This document shows, piece after piece, positions 20,219-29,462 of a stretch of 58,259 bases of DNA (the first letter of the stretch is position 1; each line of letters opens with the position of its first letter). The notes under the pieces are model-generated. The model saw only the letters and a list, made by a program, of their open reading frames with translations, was not told the origin of the DNA and ran no database searches. The DNA comes from Obelidium mucronatum (lineage: Eukaryota; Chytridiomycota; Chytridiomycetes; Chytridiales; Chytriomycetaceae), in contig JAIVFH010000170.1 of the NCBI GenBank assembly GCA_025765595.1, positions 1 through 58,259 of the forward strand, in the 5' to 3' direction. The position numbers and the translations under genes were made by a program.

Positions 20219-21388
20219 TTACAAGTGAACAACGACTTCAGCAGGAAACTGAAAAGAGAGAACTAATCCACGATTATTTTCCAACCAGCATTCCTCCAAA
20301 CGAACCATATTAAGCATTTCAACCGGCAACTCCCCCATCAATTGATTCCCTTCCAACACCAAACTCTGAAGATTCATCAACCCGCCAACTTCAGGAGGAA
20401 TCGCCCCGGTAAAATTACATTGAGATGCATTCAGAGCAATTAAATTCGCCATGTTCCCAATCTCAGGCGGGAGAACTCCTGTCAAGCGGCGATTTCTCGA
20501 GAGACATAATACTTCGAGATTTGTCAAGGACCATATTTCCACAGGTAAACTGGTAAAGTCGTTGCACGAGAGATCCAAGATTGTTAACGCTTGCAACCTG
20601 CCGATTTCAGGTGGAACCGCCTTTGTCAACCGATTATGCGCGACTGACAAGAACTTCAAGTTGTTTATCCAACTGTCCCCCAACCCCTCCTCCGCGGTCA
20701 CTGTCGGTGCAATACAAAGAAAGGAGTCCCCAATGAATCGCATAGACGCGGAAAACTTGTTTTGCTCGATATTCAAGTGTCGCAGCCGTTTCAAGTTCCC
20801 AAGTTCCACAGGTATCTCGCCCGTAAGAAAATTTCCAAAGAGACTGAGTTCCTGGAGGTTTCTGAGGTTTCCAATTTCTGCAGGGAGCGGGCCTTGGAGG
20901 AGACAGTTTCTGGCCGTTAGACGGACAAGACTTGTCATCAAGCCAATGGCGGGTGGTATTTGGATTGTTAGTTTGGTGGGCCTTTCACGCGTCATTACCC
21001 ATTCCATGCACGCGATATGACTTGCGAATCTTTGGGCGAATACAATTTTGTATGGCTCAGGGGCAGTGAAGAAGAGAATGTCAAATCTTGAAGGTCGCCA
21101 CCAAGTTGTTTTCGAAGATGTTCTTGATGACGAAGATGATAAGGTTGGAGGAATTTGCGTTTTAGGTGCTATAAAGCGGGATAGATTCATGAATGCAAAC
21201 GAGCATGTAGATATGTTGCTGTTGAAGGCGGTGGATATTCTTCGAAGTTTGACAGCGTTTGGAGGAGGCAGCCATGATAGTATTTGCGTCAAAAGCTCTT
21301 TCGGAATATTTGAAAGCTCTAATTTCTTTGGTATCCCGATGGGTTCGGCTGTGGGACTACGCGGGCCGTCCAAGTTTTCTGCGAGCAT
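20219..21388 (-). CDS. F-box plus LRR protein
   Basis: 389 residues from ATG 21388. An F-box-like segment lies near the N-terminus (NIPKELLTQILSWLPPPNAVKLRRIS). A linker of ~90 residues follows, rich in Ser and aromatic residues. The C-terminal ~240 residues are LRRs of plant-like LxGxIPxELGxLxxLxxLxL type (LPAEIGNLRNLQELSL; EIPVELGNLKRLRHLNI; VPPEIGRLQALTILDL; IPPEVGGLMNLQSLVL), about eight repeats. F-box proteins bind Skp1 in SCF ubiquitin ligases and the LRRs select substrate; that role is inferred from domain order. No TM or signal peptide, unlike the LRR protein at 2943. The in-frame region upstream of 21388 lacks an ATG. Confidence 0.82.
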   Translation of the reverse strand: MLAENLDGPRSPTAEPIGIPKKLELSNIPKELLTQILSWLPPPNAVKLRRISTAFNSNISTCSFAFMNLSRFIAPKTQIPPTLSSSSSRTSSKTTWWRPSRFDILFFTAPEPYKIVFAQRFASHIACMEWVMTRERPTKLTIQIPPAIGLMTSLVRLTARNCLLQGPLPAEIGNLRNLQELSLFGNFLTGEIPVELGNLKRLRHLNIEQNKFSASMRFIGDSFLCIAPTVTAEEGLGDSWINNLKFLSVAHNRLTKAVPPEIGRLQALTILDLSCNDFTSLPVEIWSLTNLEVLCLSRNRRLTGVLPPEIGNMANLIALNASQCNFTGAIPPEVGGLMNLQSLVLEGNQLMGELPVEMLNMVRLEECWLENNRGLVLSFQFPAEVVVHL

Positions 21389-22285
21389 TTGTTTGTTGCT
21401 GTTTCTTTCTGTCGAATTAAGTGCACACAAAAAACATTAGGAATCTTTATAGCTGTAATAGAGAGTGTTTAAAAGTAGAAAGTTATATTATTATTTATTT
21501 GGTAATTAAATGGCAATAATAAGCAGTGACACGAGTGAAAATTGTTTTATCTGTAGGATAACTGCAACAAAGAATCCTGTCAACATCATCACCGAAATCC
21601 CTCCGAAAAACTCACCACAATTTAAAAGAATCAAAGCACTTGTGGATGGGACGCCTGGCTGCCTGAATCCTTGCAATCCGAGGAATACCGCCCCGGCCCG
21701 GAAGCGGCTGGAGCAAATAAACCAGAGTCACAAGCAAACAAGCAGCGTGACGTCCAGAACCCGCCCCCATGTTATGTCGCAGCTGAAGCAATTCAAGAAA
21801 AGTCAGGCGACAGTTGAGCGGGTAGTGGCGAGTCATCGCGTGCCCTGAAAATACAATTTCTTTAGCGGCGGCAGTAAGGAAAAAAAAGCCCTACATTCCA
21901 GGACTTAAGGTTCTATGGGTCACAAAAATGTCTCCATGGAAGCCTGCCAAATCGGGGAGTCCAGATAACGCGTTTTTCATTTAGCAGGTTCCTATCCTAG
22001 TCCAGGACTCCATACTCAAGACGGATAAAGCGCCACCAGCCGGCAGAGAGTAACATAACACTTCCATATTTAAGCTGGATCGGCGAAGGGTGCTGTAAAT
22101 TACTTGAATTAAAGTTCAGGAGAACAAAGTGTAATTTCAGCGATGTAAGCCGCAGTCATATCAGCCACGTGACGCCAGCTTATGCAAATATACGAAGACA
22201 TGGTTGCCGAGAAGAGAAGTTGCGGTTGACACGGCTGACAGTTGGTATACTTTTATTATAATGATAATTTCGGAAGAATTAAAAA
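21389..22285. other. Unassigned stretch between F-box genes
   Basis: A plus-strand frame (21510-21848, 112 codons) and minus-strand frames overlap here. On the minus strand two adjoining frames read as hydrophobic protein (HAACLLVTLVYLLQPLP, then in a shifted frame EFFGGISVMMLTGFFVAVIL), which may be a degenerate membrane-protein gene. I could not connect them by splicing and call no gene. 21850-22285 holds nothing recognisable. Confidence 0.3.
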
Positions 22286-23140
22286 ATGGAACCATCAATA
22301 TCATCACTTCCAACCGAGCTTGTCGAAGACATAATAGTCCATCTTCCAATCAATGAATCTCTACTCTTATTAGCCATGGCCTCTAAGCAGATCTTTGCCA
22401 CCGTCGTATTTCAATCCTCCCACACAGCCAAACGGCACATACTGCATCAACTTGCCATAAGCGATTTCGCATCCATCCTAGACTACATTGACAGCGATAC
22501 CATTGAAGGCCATCTCCCAACTTCATACCAACTTGCGCTCTTCAACCAAATCAGCACCACCGATCCAGACTACAACTTTAGCATCCAATGGGCCTCCGAA
22601 ATGGGACACCTGCAGCTTGTGAAACTCATCTTGGCGAAAGGAAGGCTAGTAGATCCGACCTCAAACGATGACTTTGCATTCCGAATGGCCTGTACTCATG
22701 GACATGTTGAAATCGCCAAACTGTTGATTGCGAGGCCCGGTGTGAATCCAGCTGCGCATGATAACTGGGCGATTCAGTGGGCGGCTAAAGAGGGACATGT
22801 TGAGATTGTTGAATTGTTGTTGAGGGATAAGAGGGTGGATGTTTCGGTTGGGAATCATCATCCAATGCGGTATGCTGCGTTGAATGGGCATGTGGAGGTC
22901 TTGAAATTGTTATTGTTGGATAGTCGCGTTAATCCAGCTGCTGTTGCGAATTGGCCCATTCGTGTGGCAGCTGAGAATGGACACTTGGACGCCGTGAAGC
23001 TATTGCTAAAGGATCCTAGAATTGATCCTGCAGCTGTAGATGATTATGCGGTGCGAATGGCAGCCGACAATGGTCACCGTGATGTTGTTAGATTGTTGTT
23101 GAAGGATGAAAGGGTGGATCACAAAAGGCAAATACGGTGA
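22286..23140 (+). CDS. F-box-like ankyrin-repeat protein
   Basis: One exon, 284 residues. An N-terminal F-box-like helix pair (SLPTELVEDIIVHLPINESLL) is followed after ~70 residues by six ankyrin repeats of ~33 residues (e.g. MACTHGHVEIAKLLIARPGV, AAKEGHVEIVELLLRD, AAENGHLDAVKLLLKD). Repeat joints carry the chytrid-typical (R/K)xDPxAxDN/A phrase. The last repeat ends abruptly in KRQIR-stop, so the C-terminus may be shortened. Role: probably an adaptor, by domain content only. A related but longer gene starts at 57159. Confidence 0.85.
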   Translation: MEPSISSLPTELVEDIIVHLPINESLLLLAMASKQIFATVVFQSSHTAKRHILHQLAISDFASILDYIDSDTIEGHLPTSYQLALFNQISTTDPDYNFSIQWASEMGHLQLVKLILAKGRLVDPTSNDDFAFRMACTHGHVEIAKLLIARPGVNPAAHDNWAIQWAAKEGHVEIVELLLRDKRVDVSVGNHHPMRYAALNGHVEVLKLLLLDSRVNPAAVANWPIRVAAENGHLDAVKLLLKDPRIDPAAVDDYAVRMAADNGHRDVVRLLLKDERVDHKRQIR

Positions 23141-23231
23141 ATAAAGTAATTAATTATTGGAGATTATCGGGAGGATACATATGCGACGATGAATATTCGA
23201 CGATGATCTCCCTGTCTCCACTACTTTTGAT

Positions 23232-23650
23232 TTACATATTGAATAGGGCCTTGGTGGTAGAAAACAAGGAAGAAACCCCACGCGACACTTGACCAACTAC
23301 CGAAGAATCTCCAGCCTCCCGTGGCAAAGGTGGCAATTCATTATACTTTACGAGCTCAAAAGAATCAAGCACTAGTCCGTGCTTCCAATGGTTTGGATGA
23401 TCTTGCAAGCGGAAACGCACAATCTTGAATTCATTGGGGTTCCGTCCTGGCCCAACCCACAACTTTGGCAACGAGACAACTGCCCAAGGAAAAGAAACTT
23501 CCGCGTGATAAGCGCTTTCAGATTGTTAGAATTCGAACGGGAAAACTGGACTCCTCAACAAAACAACACTCACAAAAGAGCTCGCAGTAAAACTACTTCC
23601 TCACAGAGTCTCATAGGGAGAAAATATGTAATCATTCTGGGTATAGAGCA
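23232..23650 (-). CDS. C-terminal exons of an unrecognised gene
   Basis: A minus-strand exon 23514-23232 reads (from after a CTAAC branch site and AAG acceptor) AYHAEVSFPWAVVSLPKLWV, GRNPNEFKIVRFRLQDHPNH, KHGLVLDSFELVKYNELPP and ends GVSSLFSTTKALFNM. It joins in phase to an upstream exon ending at 23605 (YTQNDYIFSPYETL) through a GTGAGG donor. Codon use looks genuinely coding. The 5' end is not resolved: upstream on this strand is the C48 tract (G48 on plus). I do not recognise the domain. Confidence 0.5.
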
Positions 23651-23685
23651 CAAAGCTTGCGTTTAATGATTACTTGTACTTGTAC

Positions 23686-23687
<2 letters not shown>

Positions 23688-23735
<48 letters not shown>
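23688..23735. repeat. Homopolymer tract, 48 consecutive G
   Basis: An uninterrupted run of 48 G on the plus strand, preceded by three ACTTGT-like hexamer units. Far longer than any other G/C run in the window. It can form G-quadruplexes and is prone to replication slippage or assembly error. Confidence 0.9.
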
Positions 23736-23776
23736 CGCTTTTGTCCGATATTTGAGAGGAAACATACCCAAACCTA

Positions 23777-24319
23777 ATGTCATTCAATCCCCATGGAACA
23801 TCACTCCGGGTTCTTCAAGCATCCACTTCAACAATTTACAACACATCATCCTCAAACAATAGCAAGCGGCGGATACCCCAGGACAAACAGCAACAGCAGC
23901 ACCAGCACCAACATCAACCCATCATCGCAACCCTTGCACCATCCTCGCACAACCCATCAAAGATCAATTCTTACTTTGGCAAACTACCAAAAGGAGTTTC
24001 GCATGTCCCTCCTGGAATGCATGTCGCAGACGTGTCTCAGCCTGTAGCGTGTTTGAAAGTGGATGGAAATGGAGTCCGGATCCCGTCGATGCAAGGCAGA
24101 GGCGTTCGTGTAAAGAATAACATAGCTGCTGGGGAAGCAGCTTCTAGCGGAGGCTGTGATCCAGCGATGGAATTGGTACTCCTGGTTCTTGGGGACGTGT
24201 CGAAACTGTTGATGGTTGCTGCTTGCTCGGGTCATGTTAGGATTCCCCCCCGCCTTCTTTGGCTGGCATTATTGACTGGGTATTTTTTTAAAACAGAGCC
24301 CGTCGCGTGTTTCGCATAA
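23777..24319 (+). CDS. Hypothetical Gln/His-rich protein
   Basis: Open frame of 180 codons. The N-terminal third is rich in Ser, Asn and Gln/His (DKQQQQHQHQHQP), followed by GVSHVPPGMHVADVSQP and a weakly hydrophobic C-terminus. No domain recognised. Choice of strand is uncertain because the region just downstream of the G48 tract can also be read on the minus strand. Kept because of the length and ordinary fungal codon use. Confidence 0.35.
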   Translation: MSFNPHGTSLRVLQASTSTIYNTSSSNNSKRRIPQDKQQQQHQHQHQPIIATLAPSSHNPSKINSYFGKLPKGVSHVPPGMHVADVSQPVACLKVDGNGVRIPSMQGRGVRVKNNIAAGEAASSGGCDPAMELVLLVLGDVSKLLMVAACSGHVRIPPRLLWLALLTGYFFKTEPVACFA

Positions 24320-24529
24320 CCTGAAGCTGTTTCTCAGTGGCGGAATCAGGAAATGTCCGTATAAACTGCAAAAGATTATCGACAATACATGATACGACAA
24401 AGTGCACGCAGAAAGGTGGTTTATTATATGTGGATGTTATTTAAGAAACAGTATTTACAAAAAAGATAGTGAAATATAATAAATATATGTAGATGGAATA
24501 GTATTCTTTTTTTCGTTTTAAAAAAAAAC

Positions 24530-25191
24530 ATGTCAGAGCCGCCGTCACTCTTGTTCTTTTACGGAACACTCATGCATCCACATGTCCTCTACTCTGTGAT
24601 TTACAATGACCATTCCAATAATCATAGCAAGCATCCGTCCTCATTTCCCAATTTAAGCGCCGTGGTGAAGGTAAAAGCAATACCTGCCAAGTCCTCAAAA
24701 ACCAACACACTGATATTTGGCAATAGAACTACACCAGATACCCATTACGAGGATTACCCTACCCAGCCATGACTCGAAACAAAGAATCGAATGATCAAAG
24801 GAGTCGGGATAGCGGCAGTGGTGGGGGAGGTACAGGTGGGGGCGGTAGAAATAGTGGTGTACAGGGAATCGTAACCAGACTCGACAAACTCGCTGCTCTC
24901 ACGGGACTCTCTCCCGATCAAATTGTGCAGCGGCTAGATGAGTTCGAAGGAACCCAGTATCGGCGCGTTCTCGTGGATGTGGAAAGTGCTCTGGCAACAA
25001 CACCAGTCGTAATAGCAGCAAATAATGACCAAAATACGGATACGTGGGAAAGTTATTGTGGAGGAAGCCGGTCGACGAATGCGAAAGCGTGGGCATATGA
25101 ATGGGTCGGTGGAGATGCGTTGCTGATTACGGACGAAGGGGATTGGGACTATCAGGGCTTTGTGGATACGAAGCTCGCCACTTATTTGTAG
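24530..25191 (+). CDS. Gamma-glutamylcyclotransferase/AIG2-like protein
   Basis: Two exons (24530-24670, 24727-25191) give 201 residues. The start has the fold's signature LLFFYGTLMHPHVL. After the 56-nt intron comes NYTRYPLRGLPYPAM, the YPAM segment of the family. The conserved acid is in LDEFEGTQYRRVLV, and the end has AWAYEWVGG ... DWDYQGF. An extra ~35-residue Gly/Ser/Asn-rich loop (SGSGGGGTGGGG) sits between the YPAM strand and the strand GVQGIVTRL. Relatives either cyclise gamma-glutamyl peptides or act on modified amines; substrate cannot be told. Without the intron the two halves appear as separate frames. Confidence 0.82.
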
Positions 25192-25379
25192 CTTGAGCGA
25201 CGAATTCCCACCAAGTGCTCTATTAAAGCGAGGCATGGTTACAATTTTGAAAACGCAGCCTCTGAGTCCTTTTCTGAGTAATGAATTAAGTCAAATGTTA
25301 TCGTTGATGCACCCAATAGTGCCGGAAGTGAGAGCAGATGAATTTTTAAGATGAATGCCAGCAAAACGGTCAATGTCTC

Positions 25380-25451
25380 AGCACCGGATGGGGGTTGATC
25401 CCATGACCTCGGGATTTGCAGTCCTACGCTCTACCACTGAGCTACCAGTGC
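25380..25451 (-). tRNA. tRNA-Cys (GCA anticodon)
   Basis: A 72-nt sequence on the minus strand folds as a cloverleaf. Acceptor GCACTGG pairs with CCGGTGC (one G-U). D arm is GCTC-AGTGGTA-GAGC. The anticodon loop is CTGCAAA, giving GCA for cysteine with U33. T arm is ATGGG-ATCAACC-CCCAT with T55, C56 and A58. The box-B-like GATCAAC is slightly atypical. One defect: an A-C mismatch at the second pair of the anticodon stem (TAGGA/TCCCG). A TTTT run ~15 nt downstream can end Pol III transcription. No intron. Could be a functional gene or a slightly decayed copy. Confidence 0.8.
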
Positions 25452-26025
25452 TGGTGACTTCTGCATGGTACAGCCTTCTCTATTTGAAAATTTTCTTGAA
25501 CGCAACAAAACCTGCTGCGAAATCTGGACAATTAGAAGTGCAGTATCCAAAATTGTATAATTCAGTCATATCTTTCGTATAATATTTTTGAATTAGCAGA
25601 TCAACGATTCAAAGGAAAAGCATTCCATTAGGGAGCACAAAAGAAAAGCAAAAGAAAAGCAAAAGACTTGCAGCCTATATTCCATAATGGATGTCAGTTG
25701 TCTTCTTGTCTAAGTCACATGGTCGCTTTTCTTGGAGGCCCCTCTTTTTTTTGTTTATTTCAGTCCTTTTTTTTTGCCCGCCACATTTCAATTGAATACC
25801 CGCCCGACCGACATCAACGGGCAAAAATCTCCATTCCCCGCGCGAAATAACACCCCCAAACTAGAGAAGTGACACGGGGAGAATACAGACCGCCCAGCAA
25901 ACCTATTACCTCAAACCTTCAGACGCCTCTTTTAGAACTGAAGCCAGCCAGTTACCCCCTACTACCAACCTCTTTAGACTTTTAAAACTAGAAAAGAACG
26001 AACACGCGTCGGAGAAATCGCGATA
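25452..26025. other. Upstream region of the TALE gene
   Basis: No gene seen. The last ~170 bases before the ATG at 26026 are C-rich on the plus strand (CCCGCCCGACC, CCCCGCGCG) and probably hold promoter and 5' UTR. Two AAAGAAAAGC copies occur near 25640. Confidence 0.4.
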
Positions 26026-28018
26026 ATGTACTCATTGGAAGAAATCGATAAATTATTGGGAGGCTTCGACTATATCAACACGGAACCACAGATTCCCTTC
26101 AGCTCATTGCTGTATGCTGACACTCGCGGAACAGCACTTCTTCCTCCTCCGCCACCTCTATTACTGCAACAACAACAGCAGCAGCAACAGAATCAGCAGA
26201 ATCAGCAGCAGCAGCGGCATCAACCGCCTCTCTTGACCCCAATCTCATCAAAAGGAAATTCACCGATGCTTAAACGGCAACTTGCGCAGCAATTTGCGCA
26301 CTGTCATTTTTTTGATGTCGCTCAAAGCTTCAACACCGCAACGTCAACAACAACTGGTCCACAATACAATGACGGCAGCATCCTCTTCAACTACAGGGAA
26401 GCGGGCTTGCCAACACTTTCAGCTTTGGATGAAGAATACGGGTTTGGCGCCGGTGGTGGTGGTGGTGGCGCTGATTTGCGGGCGGCATCTTCGACTTACC
26501 GGATCACTATGGACGCGCTGGTTGCTGGTGAGCATTCACAGCAGCAACAGCAAGCTGATTGGGGAAATTATTTGGTGAGTTCTTTTGTTGTTTTCGCCTT
26601 TGAAAGTGTCAAATCTGGGACAACTGCGTCACGAAAAAAAAATTGTCACCAATCTCGCTTGACGATCTCCCCCAAAAATGTGAGCGTCCAAGATGAGAGA
26701 GACTGATCGGAAAACAACGAAAGCTGATCTCTGGTTGGAATCTCGAGACGGAGGACTGGCGATTGAGGATATGAACTGGGAAGCGCGGGCGACAGAAGGG
26801 ATACTTTTGAAATGGATTGATGGAATTGTTGCAATTTGACAGGACATTGCAACTTATCTGGCATCTTTTTTCTTCTTTTCTTCTTTTAGATGCTTTCTAA
26901 ACCGAGTCAATCGCCTACGGACACGCATGGGTGTGTTGGATCGCCGAAATCTGATTTGGAAATGACGGGTGAAGCTAATGGCGGAAACACGCATCAACAA
27001 TACTGCCATAAGCAAGTTGACAAGCCAAACGCATTCAAGGTTTGTTTCTCTTTTTTTCGGTTATTAAAAACGCGTCGAATGCTTTTTTATCTTGAATAAC
27101 ATGTTGGTTACTCAAAATTTAGGCGCGGACATTATTTGCGTCTACCGAAGGAGACTGCAATGACGAGGCATCTTCATCTTTGGAAACACTTGTGGATGCG
27201 GCCGTTGCCTTGTCTACCACAACGCCGGACGCGTCAACGACCACATCGCCGTATGGCAAGGACTCGTCGTCAAAAACACCTGCACCCACGTATATTCCCA
27301 TGAGTCAGCTTGCGTTCTACGAAGCGGAAGCACCTGCATTCACATATGTACCTGTGGCGGGGTCGCTGTCCAAGTACGAGTACGCGTACCCGTCGATGCC
27401 GACGGTGCAGCCGTCAGCAATCTACTACCAGCCCGTGGCGGGGTCGGCCGTGGGCGTGAATGCGGGGGTGGCCGCGAGTGCGGGGGTGGGAGTCAGTGTG
27501 GGGGTGGCAGTCGCGCCGGCGAGTGTGCCGCCGGGCCGTGCGGCGAGCCACAACCACGAGCGCGCGGCGCGCGCGGCCGAGAAGGCGCTGCTGTACTCGC
27601 TGTCGATGGACGCCGCGGCGGCGGCTGCCGCGGAGGGCGGCGCTGGCGCGAAGGCGGCGCCGAAAACACGCGCGCGGCCGCCGCCGAAGAAGCGGCTGCG
27701 GCGCGACAAAAACAGCGACGACGACGACGACGGCGACGCGCGGCCGCGCACCGCGAAGCAGCAGAAGACAAAGAGCCGGCCGAACCACGTGCGTGTGTTT
27801 CTGTTTCTGCGGAGACTTTTGAAATGCTGACAATTCTTTTGTTGCGAATAACGCAGAAACCAAACATTACTGCCCGGCTGTTCAAGTGGCTGATGGAACA
27901 CCAACACGAGCCGTATCCCAGCGAGGAAGAAAAGAAGGACATGGCGGGTGACACGGGGCTCACAATGAACCAAATCAACGACTGGTTTATTAATGCCCGA
28001 AGAAGATACTTGAAGTAG
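26026..28018 (+). CDS. TALE-class homeodomain transcription factor
   Basis: Four exons (26026-26574, 26890-27039, 27123-27788, 27857-28018) give 508 residues. The N-terminal 420 residues are low complexity: poly-Pro, poly-Gln (QQQQQQQQNQQNQQQQ), Gly and Ala runs. A basic/acidic stretch (KKRLRRDKNSDDDDDGDA) looks like a nuclear localisation signal. The homeodomain occupies the C-terminal ~60 residues: KPNITARLFKWLMEHQHEPYPSEEEK then LTMNQINDWFINARRR. The three-residue PYP insertion between helices 1 and 2 marks the TALE class, and WFxNxR is the recognition helix. The last intron splits the N-terminal arm from helix 1. The exon 3 end is very GC-rich, giving long shadow frames. A regulator of development or mating is plausible but inferred. 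Confidence 0.92.
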
Positions 28019-28205
28019 TAGTGGAAGTAGTAGCAGTAGAGATAGAATATGGCTTTGATTCATGTGTTTCCTTTTTTTGTTTTCGCCATCCCTGCTCCTT
28101 TTCTTTTTTCTGTTTTCTTTTTTTTTAATACTTCATTGAACTCTTACTTTATCGAATTAAATTTGTTGATTATTGTGTCTGTTATTTAATTTGTTTTTTA
28201 AAAAT

Positions 28206-29428
28206 ATGCCCGCTGTCACCGAGACCACTGTTTTTGACTGGGCCAACACTCTTCATGATCTGAGCCAGCATTCAAGGGAATTGAGATACGCGCTGCGGTC
28301 TTTGGACAACTTTATACTGAAAGAAGACAGTGTCTTTAACAAACAAGGAATAATATCTGCTCAAACAAGTGACGCCACGCTGACAAATTACATTGGCAGC
28401 GACCACAGCACTGACAGCCGTCATAATAATGATTCTAAATCAACGGAAAGCATGATGAATAGTCCTTGCTGCCCTCAGCTATTCCCGGATTCCTCTCTAC
28501 GCGGTGTTGTACGCGCCTTGACAAACAAATTTCCAAGTTTACCCGACTTTCGATATTCATACAACTCTGTCTTTCATCATGCGAAAAATAATATGCTTTC
28601 TGAATTAAAGTCCTTGTATGAGGTTTTTCGGGATGTTGAACGGTTTTGTTTGGATTCAGTTGTGGCTATTCAGCAGTCTGTTCATTTTAGGCTTTTGAAT
28701 GTTGAGTATAGTTACGCCGCAGGCGGAGATTTATTTCACACCGAAGGTGGTTCTCTGCCGCCGAAGGTGGTTGCCTACCGTCATAAGCGGAACAAATACC
28801 TTTTTCTTTCTTGATCTGCTGCAGGCGGTGTCTTCTTTTCGCTTCATTTTTACGACAGATTAAACTTGCATGAGCTTCTTTCTTATTCACCTTCATACAC
28901 CCTGAAAAAACACAGATGTCAACGAATCCTGAACTGTGTGTACTGTTTCTGAATGCAGTCGTAGACTTTATATCGATCGTGTATTTGATGCACGAATTAA
29001 GTTCACTGAAGAAGGCTGTTGTCGGTGGTTACGCAGCTGCCTATCGCGATATTGTAGGGATAACAGAAATGAATTACCCAAGGTATTATTTATGATTTGC
29101 CGACAATTTACACCTGACGCCGCCCTCAAAAAAAAACAGCTTGAGTGCATTTCTTGTCGAAACAGAATCCCCTTTACAATTTGTGCAAACAAAGTTGATT
29201 ATGACGGCCCCCAAAATTGCAGCGCTTATACTTTCCTTCAAGTTTGAAACAGGAGAGGGTGGTGCCGGCGGGCGCTTACCAATGGCTTGGACAGCAAAAG
29301 AGTTGAGATTGAGTGGAGTTTTGAGTTTGACAAATCAAGTTGGCGGCGTCAAGGCGCCAGTTGCTGATTCCAAAGTTTTGTAAAATTTCAATTTCTTTTC
29401 TGCGTTTCCATCACTTAACGCCTTTTGG

Positions 29429-29462
<34 letters not shown>

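Noticed and set aside
23880..23940. Minus-strand signal peptide MLVLVLLLLFVLG
   Set aside because: It is the reverse reading of a CAG/CAC-rich Gln/His stretch on the plus strand and is followed by a stop without usable splicing.
27414..28063. Long minus-strand frames over the TALE gene
   Set aside because: They are antisense to GC-rich, Ala/Arg-coding exon 3; Arg/Val-rich content and no motifs.
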